A stretch of 64,000 nucleotides of DNA. It comes from Ahaetulla prasina (Eukaryota; Chordata; Lepidosauria; Squamata; Colubridae). Positions 23,433 to 32,953 of the stretch are shown in pieces (position 1 is the first letter of the stretch; each line of letters opens with the position of its first letter). Both the position numbers and the translations under genes were made by a program. The notes under the pieces were generated by a model. It was not told the DNA's origin, searched no databases, and saw nothing but the letters and a program-made list of their open reading frames with translations. The stretch lies in the NCBI RefSeq assembly GCF_028640845.1, contig NC_080543.1:11373959-11437958 (forward strand). The letters are read 5' to 3'.

Positions 23433-23698
23433 TACCGTGTTTCCCTGAAAATAAGACCCTTCTTATATTTTTTGAACCCTGAAATAAGTGCTTGGCTTTA
23501 TTTTCAGGGAGGTCTTATTTTTGGGGGGCACATGGATTAAGATGGGGCTCCTCTTGCTGTCTTACCTGATTTCCAGCTCTGTGTTTAAATATTTTTGGGG
23601 AGGGCTTATTTTTGGGGGGAGGCTTATTTTAGTGCATGCCCTGAAAAACCCGATTCGGCTTATTATCAGTGGATGTCTTATTTTTGGGGAAACAGGGT
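23433..23698. mobile_element. Family E MITE
   Basis: CCGTGTTTCCCTGAAAATAA at the left and TCTTATTTTTGGGGAAACAG at the right, with internal TTATTTTTGGGG repeats. Confidence 0.7.
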
Positions 23699-23844
23699 GT
23701 GTGTGTGTATACATACATACATACATACATGTATATACATACATACACACATATATAAACACACACACACATATACACACACTATATTTACATATACATA
23801 TACACCCCCCCCCCCACCCTGAGACATACAAAACATATATATAT
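23699..23844. repeat. Mixed GT / CATA / CA microsatellite
   Basis: GTGTGTGTGTATACATACAT, then (CATA)n and ACACACAC, a C-run and ATATATAT. It directly abuts the inverted PLE repeat. Confidence 0.85.
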
Positions 23845-24044
23845 GTTTAAATTTGAAGTGTCTTGGCTGACGTTTGAATCCCATTCGTCATCATCAGGCT
23901 AGGTGCTTACAGCTTCCTATTTGTAGGAGAAAATAGAAAATTTTCTGTAAGCACCTAGCCTGATGATGACGAATGGGATTTCGTCGAAACGTCGCCAAGA
24001 CACTTCAAATTTTACGCGGGAGAAAACCCGAATAACCAAAGACC

Positions 24045-24045
<1 letters not shown>
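23845..24045. mobile_element. PLE family C inverted terminal repeats (fold-back)
   Basis: Left arm 23845-23925 (minus) and right arm 23940-24040 (plus) are inverted copies joined by a 35-base spacer: AGTGTCTTGG...CATCATCAGGCTAGGTGC and GCACCTAGCCTGATGATGAC...ACGCGGGAGAAAACCCG. No coding part. The end 'AACCAAAGACCTATA' opens directly into CA repeats. Confidence 0.7.
23960..23993 (+). ncRNA. Hammerhead-ribozyme-like motif, PLE family C (best core)
   Basis: CTGATGA; perfect 6-bp stem II GACGAA/TTCGTC around loop TGGGAT; GAAAC; GTC. All conserved core positions are present. Stem III is limited to A-U and C-G with no loop, and stem I is short (CG then mismatches), matching the minimal PLE hammerheads described in the literature as dimeric. 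Confidence 0.65.

Positions 24046-24095
<50 letters not shown>
24046..24095. repeat. (CA)n microsatellite
   Basis: About 24 CA units starting at the outer edge of the PLE repeat. Confidence 0.95.
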
Positions 24096-24097
<2 letters not shown>

Positions 24098-24575
24098 CTA
24101 TACCCACCTGGAAGCTTTCAAGAAAAGACTGGCCTGCCATCTGTCAGAAATGGTGTAGGACCTATGACACGCAGTGCCCTCACTGCGGACACATGAGCTG
24201 TCGCCCCAGTTCAGCTCCGCCATATATGCACACGCACCTCCCGCCGGCCAGCTGGTTTTCGCGTCTCTGCCGCGCATGTGCAGGGGGCGTGGTGTGTGCA
24301 GTGTGTGTGTGTGCGCATGTGCGGGAGCAGTGTGTATGCGGGGGGCTGCGTGTGCATGTGTGGGGTCGGGGCATGTGCAGGGATGCGCATGCATGTGAGG
24401 GTGGGGGTGGGGCGCATGCATGGGGGACAGGATGCATGTACGGGGGCCATGCGTGCATTGCATTTTGGGGGCTTGGACGTGCGCGCACTTTGGGCACTCA
24501 GTCCAGAAAAGGTTAACGAGTGGGTTGGACTAGATGACCTACAAGGTCCCTTCCAACTCTGTTAATCTCTCTCTC
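24096..24575 (+). mobile_element. CR1 3' end interrupted by a GC-rich insertion
   Basis: 24105-24165 (GGAAGCTTTCAAGAAAAGAC...GAAATGGTGTAGGACC) and 24515-24575 (GTTGGACTAGATGACCTAC...) are consecutive parts of a CR1 3' end. Between them, about 24170-24512, is a GC-rich block full of GTGTGCGCATGTGCG-like purine-pyrimidine alternation, presumably a foreign insertion. Confidence 0.65.
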
Positions 24576-24579
24576 TGTG

Positions 24580-24618
<39 letters not shown>

Positions 24619-24620
24619 TT
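24580..24620. repeat. (GT)n microsatellite
   Basis: GT dinucleotide run following CTCTCTCTCTGTGTTTTT, directly beyond the CR1 tail. Confidence 0.9.
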
Positions 24621-25655
24621 CATTTGAATGAAATCCACTCTCATGTTTTAGGTGTTTGACATTATCATTATTGGTGTGTTATCTGTGTGGAAGAACAAAG
24701 GATAAATGCCTGCATGTTACTGAAAAATACATGTGGGGAGCTTTCAATCAATTTGTCTTTTCTTTGAAATGCTCCCACTCACTGCCTAGAAGATGGTCAA
24801 AAGCCTTTGACCATTGAAGCAGTTTTCATAAAAGTCCGGGGAATTTTTAAATGATTGTTCATATACCAAAGATGTAGGAGTTTCTTTTCTCATCTTCAAA
24901 ATATTTGGATTCTTCAGTTTTGTTCCAAAGAGAAAAAAGTCAGTTGCTTTCACAGATCAGGCTTATTATTGCCTCTTTGGTTTCTAACCTTCCTCAAATA
25001 CCCTTTCGCCTTTGTTCATCAGTTTTGTACACTTTCACTTAAATATGGATGCATCTATTGGGATGTATTTAGGTGAAACGTCTGGGCGTATTTCCAGTCC
25101 TGTGTTGCACTTGCATTATAGCAATTTCTTTCTCCCCAGAAAGCAGTATCAAATAAAATATTTTGTGCTCCAGGAACCAGTAGAGACACAAAAGGAATAA
25201 AGACTAATTTAATTTAATTTAATTAAAAGCTAAAAACTAATTCAGTCTAAATTAAAACCGCAGCAGGGGGAAGGAACACTGCAGAGTGGCCAGTTCTGGG
25301 ACAAAAGTCATTAGTCACATAATAACAAATTCAGATAACATAAATTTAATTAAAATGAGGCCAACCTGTAGTTTATTAAGAAAGAGGACTTTGATAGAAA
25401 TAAGTAAGGCATGCAACCTTGATGCCACAACAGAAAGAAAAAGGATAAAGACCAAAAAATGATAACAAAAATCAAGACTCAAATTTCCTACATTGTTAAT
25501 TATGTGATGTCAATTAGGGAAAGATAAAATTATAAATAAATATATGCACCGTAGCTGTACACTTGCTAGCTAACAAATGCATTACAGTTAACCGAGGAGA
25601 CCATGAGAGATAGTTATACAACTGATGGGAGATGGAAATTGAGTCGGTCACCAGG
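24621..25655. other. Intronic sequence without recognised features
   Basis: No exon or repeat end recognised; an AATTT short tract at about 25205-25225. Confidence 0.4.
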
Positions 25656-25659
25656 ACTA

Positions 25660-26076
25660 CCCTGTTTTCCCCAAAATAAGACATCCCCTGATATATATAT
25701 ATATATATATATATTTATTTGCATTTATATCCCGCCCTTCTCCGAAGACTCAGGGCGGCTTACATTGTGTAAGGCAATAGTCTCATCCTATTTGTATATT
25801 TATATACAAAGTCAACTTATTGCCCCCAACAATCTGGGTCCTCATTTTACCTACCTTACAAAGGATGGAAGGCTGAGTCAACCTTGGGCCTGGTGGGACT
25901 AGAACCTGCAGTAATTGCAGGCAGCTGCTGTTAATAACAGACTGCATTAGCAGTCTGAGCCACAGAGGCCATATTAAGCCCAGTCGAGCTTTTGAGCACA
26001 TGGCAATAATGCCAAGCGCTTATTTCAGGGTTCAAAAAAATACAAGACAGGGTCTTATTTTCGGGGAAACACAGTA
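25660..26076. mobile_element. Family E MITE split by SINE A
   Basis: CCCTGTTTTCCCCAAAATAA on the left and GTCTTATTTTCGGGGAAACA on the right, with an antisense SINE A at 25705-25972 inside. Confidence 0.75.
25705..25972 (-). mobile_element. SINE family A, antisense, nested
   Basis: Preceded by (TA)n at 25690-25712; ATATCCCGCCCTTCTCCGAA through to the reversed head GAGCCACAGAGGCC. Confidence 0.85.
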
Positions 26077-26091
26077 GAGATTTACTCTTCC

Positions 26092-26125
26092 GAGCTTTCA
26101 GACTCGTGCTGGAGTTTGTCCTCAG
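26092..26125 (-). ncRNA. Hammerhead-ribozyme-like motif, PLE family D
   Basis: Minus strand: CTGAGGA, stem II AAACTC/GAGTCT (5 of 6 pairs), loop CAGCAC (after CA), then GAAAG and CTC. Against GAAAC/GTC in families A-C, both the 15.2 and 16.2 positions are swapped (C-G to G-C), which keeps the stem III pair. Confidence 0.55.
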
Positions 26126-26268
26126 GGAACTTCTCTCTACTGGAATAGGAGCTTTGGGCTGTTCTGTGAGTCATGTTTATGGGCTGCCTTCCTATTGGCT
26201 GTTTGGTGTGATGATGGCTGGCGATTGGCTGTCGTTTCCTTAGCCTGCCAGCCCTCGGCTCCTAAGTA

Positions 26269-26735
26269 CCGTATTTTTCGGAGTATAAGAAGCACCTTCC
26301 CCCCCCCCAAAAGAGGGTGAAAATCTGGGTGCATCTTATTATCCGATTGTAGCCCCGCCCAGCTTCTCAAACCAAGGTTTCAGAGGCTGAAAAAAGTCCC
26401 AAACGCAGCTTAGAAAAAAAGCCCCAAACAGAGTTTCAGAAAAGAAGCTCCCAAACAGAGCTTCAGAGGCTTTTTTTCTGAAGCTCTTTTCGGAGGCTTT
26501 CAGAGGCAGAAAAAAGCTTTTTCTGAAATAGAGTTTCAGAGGCAGGAAAAAAAGGAAAAAAAAAAGCAAGGCACAGAGCTCACAACCAAGGAACCTGTTG
26601 CTAAAATTCACCTCTGGGAACAGCTGATTGTGGGTATTCCGGGAGGCCGATCCACCTGCTTTTTTCTTATTTTCCTCCCCAAAAACTAAGGTGCATCTTA
26701 TACTCCAGTGCATCTTATACTCCGAAAAATACTGT
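26269..26735. mobile_element. TIR MITE of the 'CCGTATTTTTCGGAGTATAAG' family
   Basis: CCGTATTTTTCGGAGTATAA at the left and CTTATACTCCGAAAAATACT at the right with TA flanks. The interior is rich in repeated TTTCAGAGGC / GCTTCAGAGG units. It interrupts a PLE. Confidence 0.8.
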
Positions 26736-27551
26736 ATTTGATAGGCTGGTGGTAAGTCAGCACTGCTGTTGATTGACGAGGGGCCCACTTCCGAGGCTTC
26801 AATCATTTCCCTGGCCATCTTTGTACCTGCTCGGCCGACAACCTTAGTAGCTGCGAAATTAAATGTGTGTCCTTGTTCATTGCAATGTGAGGCTACCAAA
26901 GAGTTTGGGCCTCCTCGTCTGACCACTCGCTTGTATTCTTGCAATTAGCTTCATTGCTATTTGTCCTACATAGTCACAGGAGTAATCCATGCAGGGGATC
27001 CGGTAGATTACATTGGAAGTATCTCTTATCTCCAAATGCATTTACATTGCGTAATTTGCCCTCGTAGGATGGCCTCATTCACAAGATATACATCTATCAA
27101 TTAGACAGTAACCCTGTAAATATTCTGTCAGTGTTATCCACAGCAAAGTTTGGTTTGTGCAAAATAATGGGCACACTAACAATATCAGGCAGATCAAGTT
27201 CATCTTTAAATAAAAAATTATGTACGATGCTAATAGGACTCTAATAGATGTAATTATACGTATCTGTAACAATACAGCATTGTCGAGTTTTTCCTAACAT
27301 TTTCAAATGCAATACTTCAGCGCATTTTTGCCCTTACTTCATGTTTTGATAAACTCTACAACCCTTTTCAGTATTTCAGGGAGTCCTTATTTTGCTTCAT
27401 TGCTAAAACGAATAGCTACCTTAAATAAGTCCTTTGTGGTATTCTACTTATAAGGTGGAGCCAACGTTGTGCAAAGTTGCTTTAGCTGTTTGAAATTGTT
27501 TCTTGAATTTGCTGATGGGGAATCTTTAAGCCGTATCTTGTGATATATATT

Positions 27552-28557
27552 TGTTTTCACTACAAGTAGTGTTCTTGGTCCAACGCTCTTCATACTATAC
27601 ATAAATGATCTCTGTGACCTCATCTCAAGTTATTGTGTTCTCTTTGCTGACGACGTCAAACTATTTAATAAAACTATTTTAATACCACTAACAATACTTC
27701 TACCCTTCAAGAAGACCTTGACTTAAGTTTCCGATTGGTCTAAAACTTGGCAACTCCAAATCTCAACCAGCAAATGCTCAGTCTTACATATTGGAAAAAG
27801 AATCCTATCAACAAGTACAAACTTGATGGTCATTACCTTACTGATGACCCCCACCCTGTCAAAGATCTTGGAGTTCTCATATCAAATGACCTAAATGCCA
27901 AAGCCCACTGCAACTACATAGCAAAAAAGGCTCTAAAAGTAGTAAACCTAATTTTACACAGCTTCTTTTCCAAAAACTCTACACTACTAACTAGAGCATA
28001 CAAAACATTTGCCAAACCTATTCTTGAATACAGCTCATCAGTCTGGAACCCTCACCACATCTCTGACATTAATACAATAGAACGCGTCCAGAAATATTTT
28101 ACTAGAAGAGTTCTTCACTCCTCCGAAAACAACAAAATACCTTATACCACCAGGCTTGAAATCCTGGGATTAGAAAATTTACAACTACGTCGACTTCGAC
28201 ATGACCTGTGTTTAACACACAAAATCATCTATTGCAATATCCTTCCTGTAAATGACTACTTCAGCTTCAACCTCAATATTACAAGAGCAAAAAATAGATT
28301 CAAGCTTAATGTCAACCGCTTCAAACTTGATTGCAGAAAATATGACTTCTGCAACAGAGTTGTTAATGCTTGGAACTCACTACCTGACTCTATAGTCTCT
28401 ACTCAAAATCCCAAAATCTTCAACCAAAAACTGTCTACTATTGACCTCACCCCATTCCTAAGAGGACTATAAGGGGCGTGCATAAGAGCACAAAAGTGCC
28501 TACCGTTCCTGTCCTATAGTTTCCTTTCGTTATATCCAATTAATATAGCTAATGCAT
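27552..28557 (+). mobile_element. CR1-superfamily LINE (second type), RT to 3' UTR
   Basis: Starts inside the RT palm: SVLGPTLFILYINDLCDLIS, FADDVKLF. After a frameshift near 27700 the frame 27747-28472 is open: KDLGVLISNDLNAKAHCNYI, RAYKTFAKPILEYSSSVWNP, ERVQKYFTRRVL and FCNRVVNAWNSLPDSIV, the CR1-type RT end. The 3' UTR (GGGGCGTGCATAAGAGC...) is cut at about 28560 by a PLE and resumes at 29690-29762 (GACAAAATTAAATAAATAAA). Antisense relatives: 46541-46960 and 60585-60720. Confidence 0.85.
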
Positions 28558-28636
28558 ATTCTTTATATATATATATATATATGTAGATCTTTGGTTATTC
28601 GGGTTTTCTCCCGCGTAAAATTGGAAGTGTCTTGGC

Positions 28637-28670
28637 GACGTTTCGACGAAGTCTCATTCGTCATCTTCAG
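28637..28670 (-). ncRNA. Hammerhead-ribozyme-like motif, PLE family C
   Basis: Minus strand: CTGAAGA (N7 = A is allowed), stem II GACGAA/TTCGTC around loop TGAGAC, GAAAC, GTC. Stem identical to 23960-23993, loop changed. Confidence 0.6.
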
Positions 28671-29184
28671 GCTTCAGCTTCGTGCTTCTGGGAGCAATTG
28701 TTCAGCAACAATTCTGTTGTTAAAGTGTTCAAACACTTTAACAACAGAATAATCAGAGAAGCCATTGAGATAGAAAAACGCCCACACAGCATGAACAAAC
28801 GAGATGATACCTCCCGCCTACCAGCCATTTGGAAACCCGCCCTTATTGACAAACGAGTCCCTAACACGAGGAATGACACCAGACCCACACTCACGAGGTC
28901 CACACAGGATGTCACCACCACACATCCACCCAGAAAGCAGACCCAAACCCACACTGATCAGGAAGCACGACCAAGGACCAGAAGCCAGACCGCAGCTGCA
29001 ACATTAGCCATTTCAAACCCCTCCAATCCATACATACAGCAGAAAGACACCCACTATGAAGATGTAGCACGACCACGAACACGAAGCCAAACAACAGCAG
29101 TGCAGCTCACCAGCTCAAATCCCCCTGCAAATCAGACTAATCTGAGCACAACCAAGCCCCCACCAACACAGGACACACCCCCAG

Positions 29185-29246
29185 CCAATCAGAGCACAAA
29201 AAAACCCCCATCCAATCAGAGCACAGCCAAGCTCCCACCCAATCAG
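29185..29246 (+). promoter_or_regulatory. Three CCAATCAG boxes at 27-bp spacing
   Basis: CCAATCAG begins at 29185, 29212 and 29239, each with an AGAGCAC or similar context, upstream of the AGTTAAAAAGG stretch at about 29264 and the sense terminal repeat. CCAAT is the NF-Y motif. The regular period equals a 9-codon unit of the overlapping frame, so it may be just a tandem repeat. Confidence 0.4.
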
Positions 29247-29322
29247 TTCAAACCCCCACTAGAGTTAAAAAGGAAGAAACAGCTGCAATCCCACATTGCT
29301 CCCAGAAGCACGAAGCTGAAGC

Positions 29323-29356
29323 CTGAAGATGACGAATGAGACTTCGTCGAAACGTC
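29323..29356 (+). ncRNA. Hammerhead-ribozyme-like motif, PLE family C
   Basis: CTGAAGA, GACGAA/TTCGTC stem II, loop TGAGAC, GAAAC, GTC; intact core. Confidence 0.6.
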
Positions 29357-29407
29357 GCCAAGACACTTCCAATTTTACACGGGAGAAAACCCGAACAACC
29401 AAAGACC

Positions 29408-29423
29408 TATATATATATATATA

Positions 29424-29485
<62 letters not shown>
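29408..29485. repeat. (AT)n microsatellite at a PLE edge
   Basis: About 38 AT units between two PLE terminal repeats; a second run of similar type at 29651-29690. Confidence 0.95.
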
Positions 29486-29487
<2 letters not shown>

Positions 29488-29562
29488 TTCTGAGGTTTTC
29501 GCGGGTGTTTGTCATCACACATTCGTCATCACACATTGCTCCCAGAAGCACGAAGCTGAAGC

Positions 29563-29596
29563 CTGAAGATGACGAATGAGACTTCGTCGAAACATC
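29563..29596 (+). ncRNA. Hammerhead-like motif with altered cleavage triplet
   Basis: Same as 29323-29356 except the triplet is ATC after GAAAC, which breaks the 15.2-16.2 pair. Confidence 0.45.
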
Positions 29597-29647
29597 GCCA
29601 AGACACTTCCAATTTTACGCGGGAGAAAACCCGAATAACCAAAGACC

Positions 29648-29693
<46 letters not shown>

Positions 29694-29762
29694 TTATTCA
29701 TGATATGTTTTACTTATGACAATGTTTATGTATACTGTTATGACAAAATTAAATAAATAAAT

Positions 29763-30470
29763 AAAAAAAGTTCTTTCACTACGGCCTTACCACAAGGGTT
29801 CTGTTTAGACTGAAATTTCCCTATCCCCGTCTGCATTTTTAGTCCTCTTATTTTGAAGCTTAGCTGTTCTTGTTGGTTTTATGTGAACTTTTGCACCGGG
29901 GGTCTCTCTGTCAGACTTCAGTTGAGAGAAGGAAATAGTTGGGTGTGAGTGATTAAGCATAATCTAAACATCAACTGTAACGCTTTGTTATTTCAGACTT
30001 CCCTCCCACCATCCCCATCCTAGTTCCAGCTATGGAATTGTGAGCCAATCACTTAGGCAGCTGTCCAGAGGATAAATCAGGGATTTCTTGATTTGATTAT
30101 GGGTTTGAGGTCGCCATAATTTTTTGTAGTGTTTGATTTAGTTGCGCAGGTTAACTTCTATATTTAATTTTTTTTAAATGACTGTGTTTATAGATTAGAT
30201 TATATCTTCTGAAGGAGCCCTGTTGCAAACAGTTTTATGCAATTAAAGTTCATGTTAAAAAAAAAAAGAAAAGCCATATAAGCTGCCTCCTGTTGGAGCC
30301 AATATATACACAGATTTGTCCTTGTAATAGGTGCACTGTGAACAGTGTTTTTCTTTAGCAGAAATACAGTATGGGACGAATTCCTGCAGAAATACAATGC
30401 ACAGTGACATGGACATTCACAGAACCAGAAGGAGCAAAATCATAATACAGGATTTGTAGGTGCTTACTTT
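29763..30470. other. Intronic sequence without recognised features
   Basis: No transposon end or splice-flanked frame seen. Confidence 0.4.
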
Positions 30471-30478
30471 TTGGTGTG

Positions 30479-30765
30479 CGCGTATGGCTCAGCGGTTAAA
30501 GACGCTGAACTTGTCAGCTGGAAAGCCAACAGCCTGGGTTCAAGACCCAAGCGCCGTGCAACGGGATAAGCTCCTGTTCCTTGCCCCAGCTCCTGCCCAC
30601 CTGTGGGAAAGTAACAGGATTCCATGTGTCTTGGCATATTGTCATGCTGGCCACATGACCACGGCAATGTCTTCGACAAAGCTGGCTCCCTTGGCCAACA
30701 AGTGGAGATAAGCGCCATGCCCTAGTTGGACACAATTGGGCAGGGAAACCTTATTTCCTGGTACA
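30479..30765 (+). mobile_element. Sauria-type SINE, diverged
   Basis: Head GCGTATGGCTCAGCGGTTAA with box B GTTCAAGACCC, body CTGGCCACATGACCACGGCA, decayed tail. Confidence 0.75.
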
Positions 30766-30825
30766 ATATATTTGCCCCCTTTTCTTTGATCAACTGTAAA
30801 GGTTTACAGTACTGCATTACTGTAA

Positions 30826-31053
30826 AGGAGCCGTGGTAGCACAGTGGTTACAATGCAGTACTGCAAGCAAATTCTACCGATTGCCAGCAGTTTGATTTTC
30901 ACCCAACTCAGGGTTGACTTGGCCTTTCATCCTTCCAAGGTCAGTAAAATGACGACCCAGATTTTGGGGGGCAGTAGGCTGAGTCTGTAAACCGCTTAGA
31001 GGGGACCATAAAGCGCTGTGAAGTGCTATATAAGTCTAAGGGATATTGCTATT
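30826..31053 (+). mobile_element. SINE family B
   Basis: GAGCCGTGGTAGCACAGTGG head, shared body GGCCTTTCATCCTTCCAAGG, and the GTAAACCGCTTAGAGGGGAC 3' part. Confidence 0.85.
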
Positions 31054-31364
31054 ATCATATTCTACAATACATGAGTCATATTTTATGGGAGTGCATCTGT
31101 TTTAAGAACGTATTGGATATATTTGGTAATACATTTTAATAAATTGGACAACTTTGCAACTGTATCAAGATAAAAATTGTGAGCTAGGAACAAAAGAAGC
31201 TGCCTTACATTAAATGATGATTACTGGTTCTATATATGCCTGTTTTGTCTACGCAAGTTGATAGCAGCTTTTCAGATTTCCAATGGGAATTTTCCCAGCC
31301 CTATCCAGATTAACCTAAGGGCATTCTGTATGTGAAAACAAATGGTTGCCCAATCTCTTCTTGA
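31054..31364. other. Intronic sequence, possible L1 trace
   Basis: GAGTCATATTTTATGGGAGT resembles the end of L1 ORF2 but is too short to support. Confidence 0.25.
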
Positions 31365-31746
31365 AAACCTCTAGCGATGGAGCACCCACTGGTGGAGGCA
31401 AGAAGTGGACATGGCTAGTTTAGTGAAGAGAAGGACCAGGGGAGACATGATAGCAGTGTTCCCAATATTTGAGGGGCTGCCACAGAGAGAGGGGGGGTGG
31501 GTCAAGCTATTTTCCAAAGCACCAGAAGGCCGAACAAGGAATAATGGATGGAAACTGACCATTCAACCTAGAACTGAGGAGGAACTTTCTGACAGTGAGA
31601 ACAATCAACCAGTGAAACAGAAGTTGCCTTCAGAAGTTGTGGGAGCTTCATCACTGGAGAATTTCAAGAAAAGATTGGACTGCCATTTGTCAGAAATGGT
31701 GTAGGGTCTCCTGCTTGAGTGGGAGGTTGAACTAGATGACTTATAA

Positions 31747-32440
31747 CAGTGGTCACCAACTGATGGTCCACGAGAAAATTTTGGCGGTCCGCAGAATTTT
31801 TTTTTGCATTTTTAATATTGCACTAAATTGGGGATCCTCAAACAAAAGGCCTGGGACGGATAAGTGCCGTGAACATTTTTGTTGCTGCAGAGAGTCTCCC
31901 CCTTCGGGGTCTTTTTGTGTGGGTCAGAGGGGGGCAGAAATTCCAACTTGGGGTCTGTTTTGGCCTCCTGGTGTGGGACTTTGGGTGAAGGCTGGAGGGA
32001 AGCACCGCTGGTGGCGATGAGCCGGAGGGCCTTGTTCCAATGGGACTGCATCATGGCCAGAAACTGGCTGACCATCTCAGCCCGCGGAGCCTGCAGGTGC
32101 CGGTACTTGGCCTTGCACTCCCACAGGTCTTCCCTCTACTTGGAAAGCCTATGCTCGTAGTCCTCAGTGAGGTGCTTCTGCTGAGCCTCATTCTCAGTCA
32201 GATCCAATTTGAACTGATCTCTTTTGCCAGCTCTTTCTTGTGGTGGCTGCTTAGCTCCAACAACTGCTTGCCCTAAGGAGCCCGGGTGGGGAGGCGAGGA
32301 GTTGGCCACGCCCACCCAGTCACATGACCACCTACCCACGCCCACCCAGCTGGTCATTAGGTAGATCATATTAGTGGTCTGCAGGATTTAAAAATTATGA
32401 ACTTAGTGGTCCTGGAGGTCCGAAAGGTTGGGGACCCCTG
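31747..32440 (-). mobile_element. hAT element carrying a captured gene fragment (copy 1)
   Basis: Ends CAGTGGTCACCAACTGATGG and GGTTGGGGACCCCTG; 8-bp flanks acttataa / acctataa (7 of 8) at 31739-31746 and 32441-32448, inside a CR1. Oriented opposite to the copy at 34607-35937. It has no transposase frame; the interior on the minus strand is the coding-like fragment listed separately. Confidence 0.88.
31870..32265 (-). pseudogene. Captured coiled-coil gene fragment (copy 1)
   Basis: Minus-strand translation gives DQFKLDLTENEAQQKHLTED, YEHRLSK, a stop, REDLWECKAKYRHLQAPRAE, MVSQFLAMMQSHWNKALRLI and a Ser/Pro/Lys-rich end. The heptad-like charged pattern looks like a host coiled-coil protein, not a transposase or RT. 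The source gene is not identified. At least one in-frame stop. Its homologue at 35400-35775 has different stops, so the original frame was open. Confidence 0.6.
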
Positions 32441-32490
32441 ACCTATAAGGCCACTCCCAACTCTGTTAATCTGTTAATCTGAGGCAAGAA

Positions 32491-32815
32491 GGTGGCAAGA
32501 ACAGTTTCTTTACTGTTATTCACCTATGGAAAGAATCTTGCCAGATGAAAAGCAATTATTTGCATAATTATAGCCACACTCTGTGAATAGCTAGGGAGGA
32601 TCCGTCCTTGCCCTCTTCTGCCCACCAGACATTCCAGCTCTCTTGTCTCTTTGGCCACTGGGGAAGAGCCCTTCTCTCCTGTGATTCCAGACTACATTCC
32701 ACCACAAATTGTTAGGCTTAGGTTAGGGTAAGATATTTACTGGGCATTCTTTAGGAAAGAATTAACGATAACAACAGCAAGTTTGATCACATCAACCAGC
32801 AGGTTTACTGTAGAT
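32491..32815. other. Intronic sequence without recognised features
   Basis: No feature seen. Confidence 0.4.
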
Positions 32816-32817
32816 AG

Positions 32818-32953
32818 CAGGGGTGTCAAACTGGCGGCCCATGGGCAGGATGCGTCATGCGCAGGCCACACCCACCCCAGCTCCGTGAAGGCAAAAGAAC
32901 CGCTGCGACACCTCACGTGACAGCAATGTCATATGGCGAGTTTGACACTCGTG
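32818..32953. mobile_element. Short non-autonomous hAT element
   Basis: CAGGGGTGTCAAACTGGCGG at the left and GCGAGTTTGACACTCGTG at the right are inverted ends; related to 39832 and 41397. The duplication is not clear. Confidence 0.65.

Larger units (their letters stand above)
26077..27540 (-). mobile_element. PLE family D with GIY-YIG endonuclease remnant
   Basis: On the minus strand, a reading frame around 27000-26750 gives RIPCMDYSCDYVGQ, then ARIQEYKRVVRRGG, SHCNEQGHTFNF and TKMAREMIEA: the GIY-YIG endonuclease of Penelope-like proteins, with its Cys pair and YVGQ. It nicks target DNA for insertion (family knowledge). Further upstream sequence to about 27540 is presumably the decayed RT region (inferred from position only). 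The terminal repeat with a hammerhead-like core lies at 26077-26130. A MITE (26269-26735) sits between the domain and the repeat. Confidence 0.72.
28632..29339 (+). pseudogene. PLE-derived 235-codon open frame (endonuclease end plus Pro/Thr-rich tail)
   Basis: Residues about 40-75 (NNRIIREAIEIEKRPHSMNK, RLPAIWKPAL) match the C-terminal edge of a PLE GIY-YIG endonuclease. The first 35 residues come from the inverted terminal repeat, so the ATG is not native. The tail has two ARPRTRSQT units and 9-residue PPxNQSTxK units that mirror a 27-bp DNA repeat. The frame being open over the repeat looks fortuitous or recently inherited; no function is proposed. Confidence 0.5.
28584..29655. mobile_element. 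PLE family C copy with three terminal repeats, inserted in a LINE
   Basis: An inverted terminal repeat (28584-28706, minus) and two sense repeats (29296-29407 and 29530-29655) share GCTCCCAGAAGCACGAAGC, the hammerhead-like core and TACGCGGGAGAAAACCCGAA. Between the first two lies the end of a PLE reading frame (REAIEIEKRPHSMNKRDDTS, GIY-YIG C-terminus) plus a repeat-rich tail. A perfect 19-bp palindrome at 28711-28750 marks the inverted junction. All outer edges meet AT repeats. Confidence 0.72.
31365..32490 (+). mobile_element. CR1 LINE 3' end split by a hAT element
   Basis: 31365-31746 reads MASLVKRRTRGDMIAVFPIF, KLFSKAPEGRTRNNGWKLTI and LENFKKRLDCHLSEMV; its tail resumes after the hAT copy as CCACTCCCAACTCTGTTAAT at 32449. 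Confidence 0.9.

Noticed and set aside
24098..24565. Several His/Cys-rich frames near 24.1-24.6 kb
   Set aside because: Products of GTGTGC-type low-complexity DNA.
26339..26944. A single 201-codon protein
   Set aside because: Only the first about 70 residues are PLE endonuclease; the rest is read through a MITE inserted in the element.
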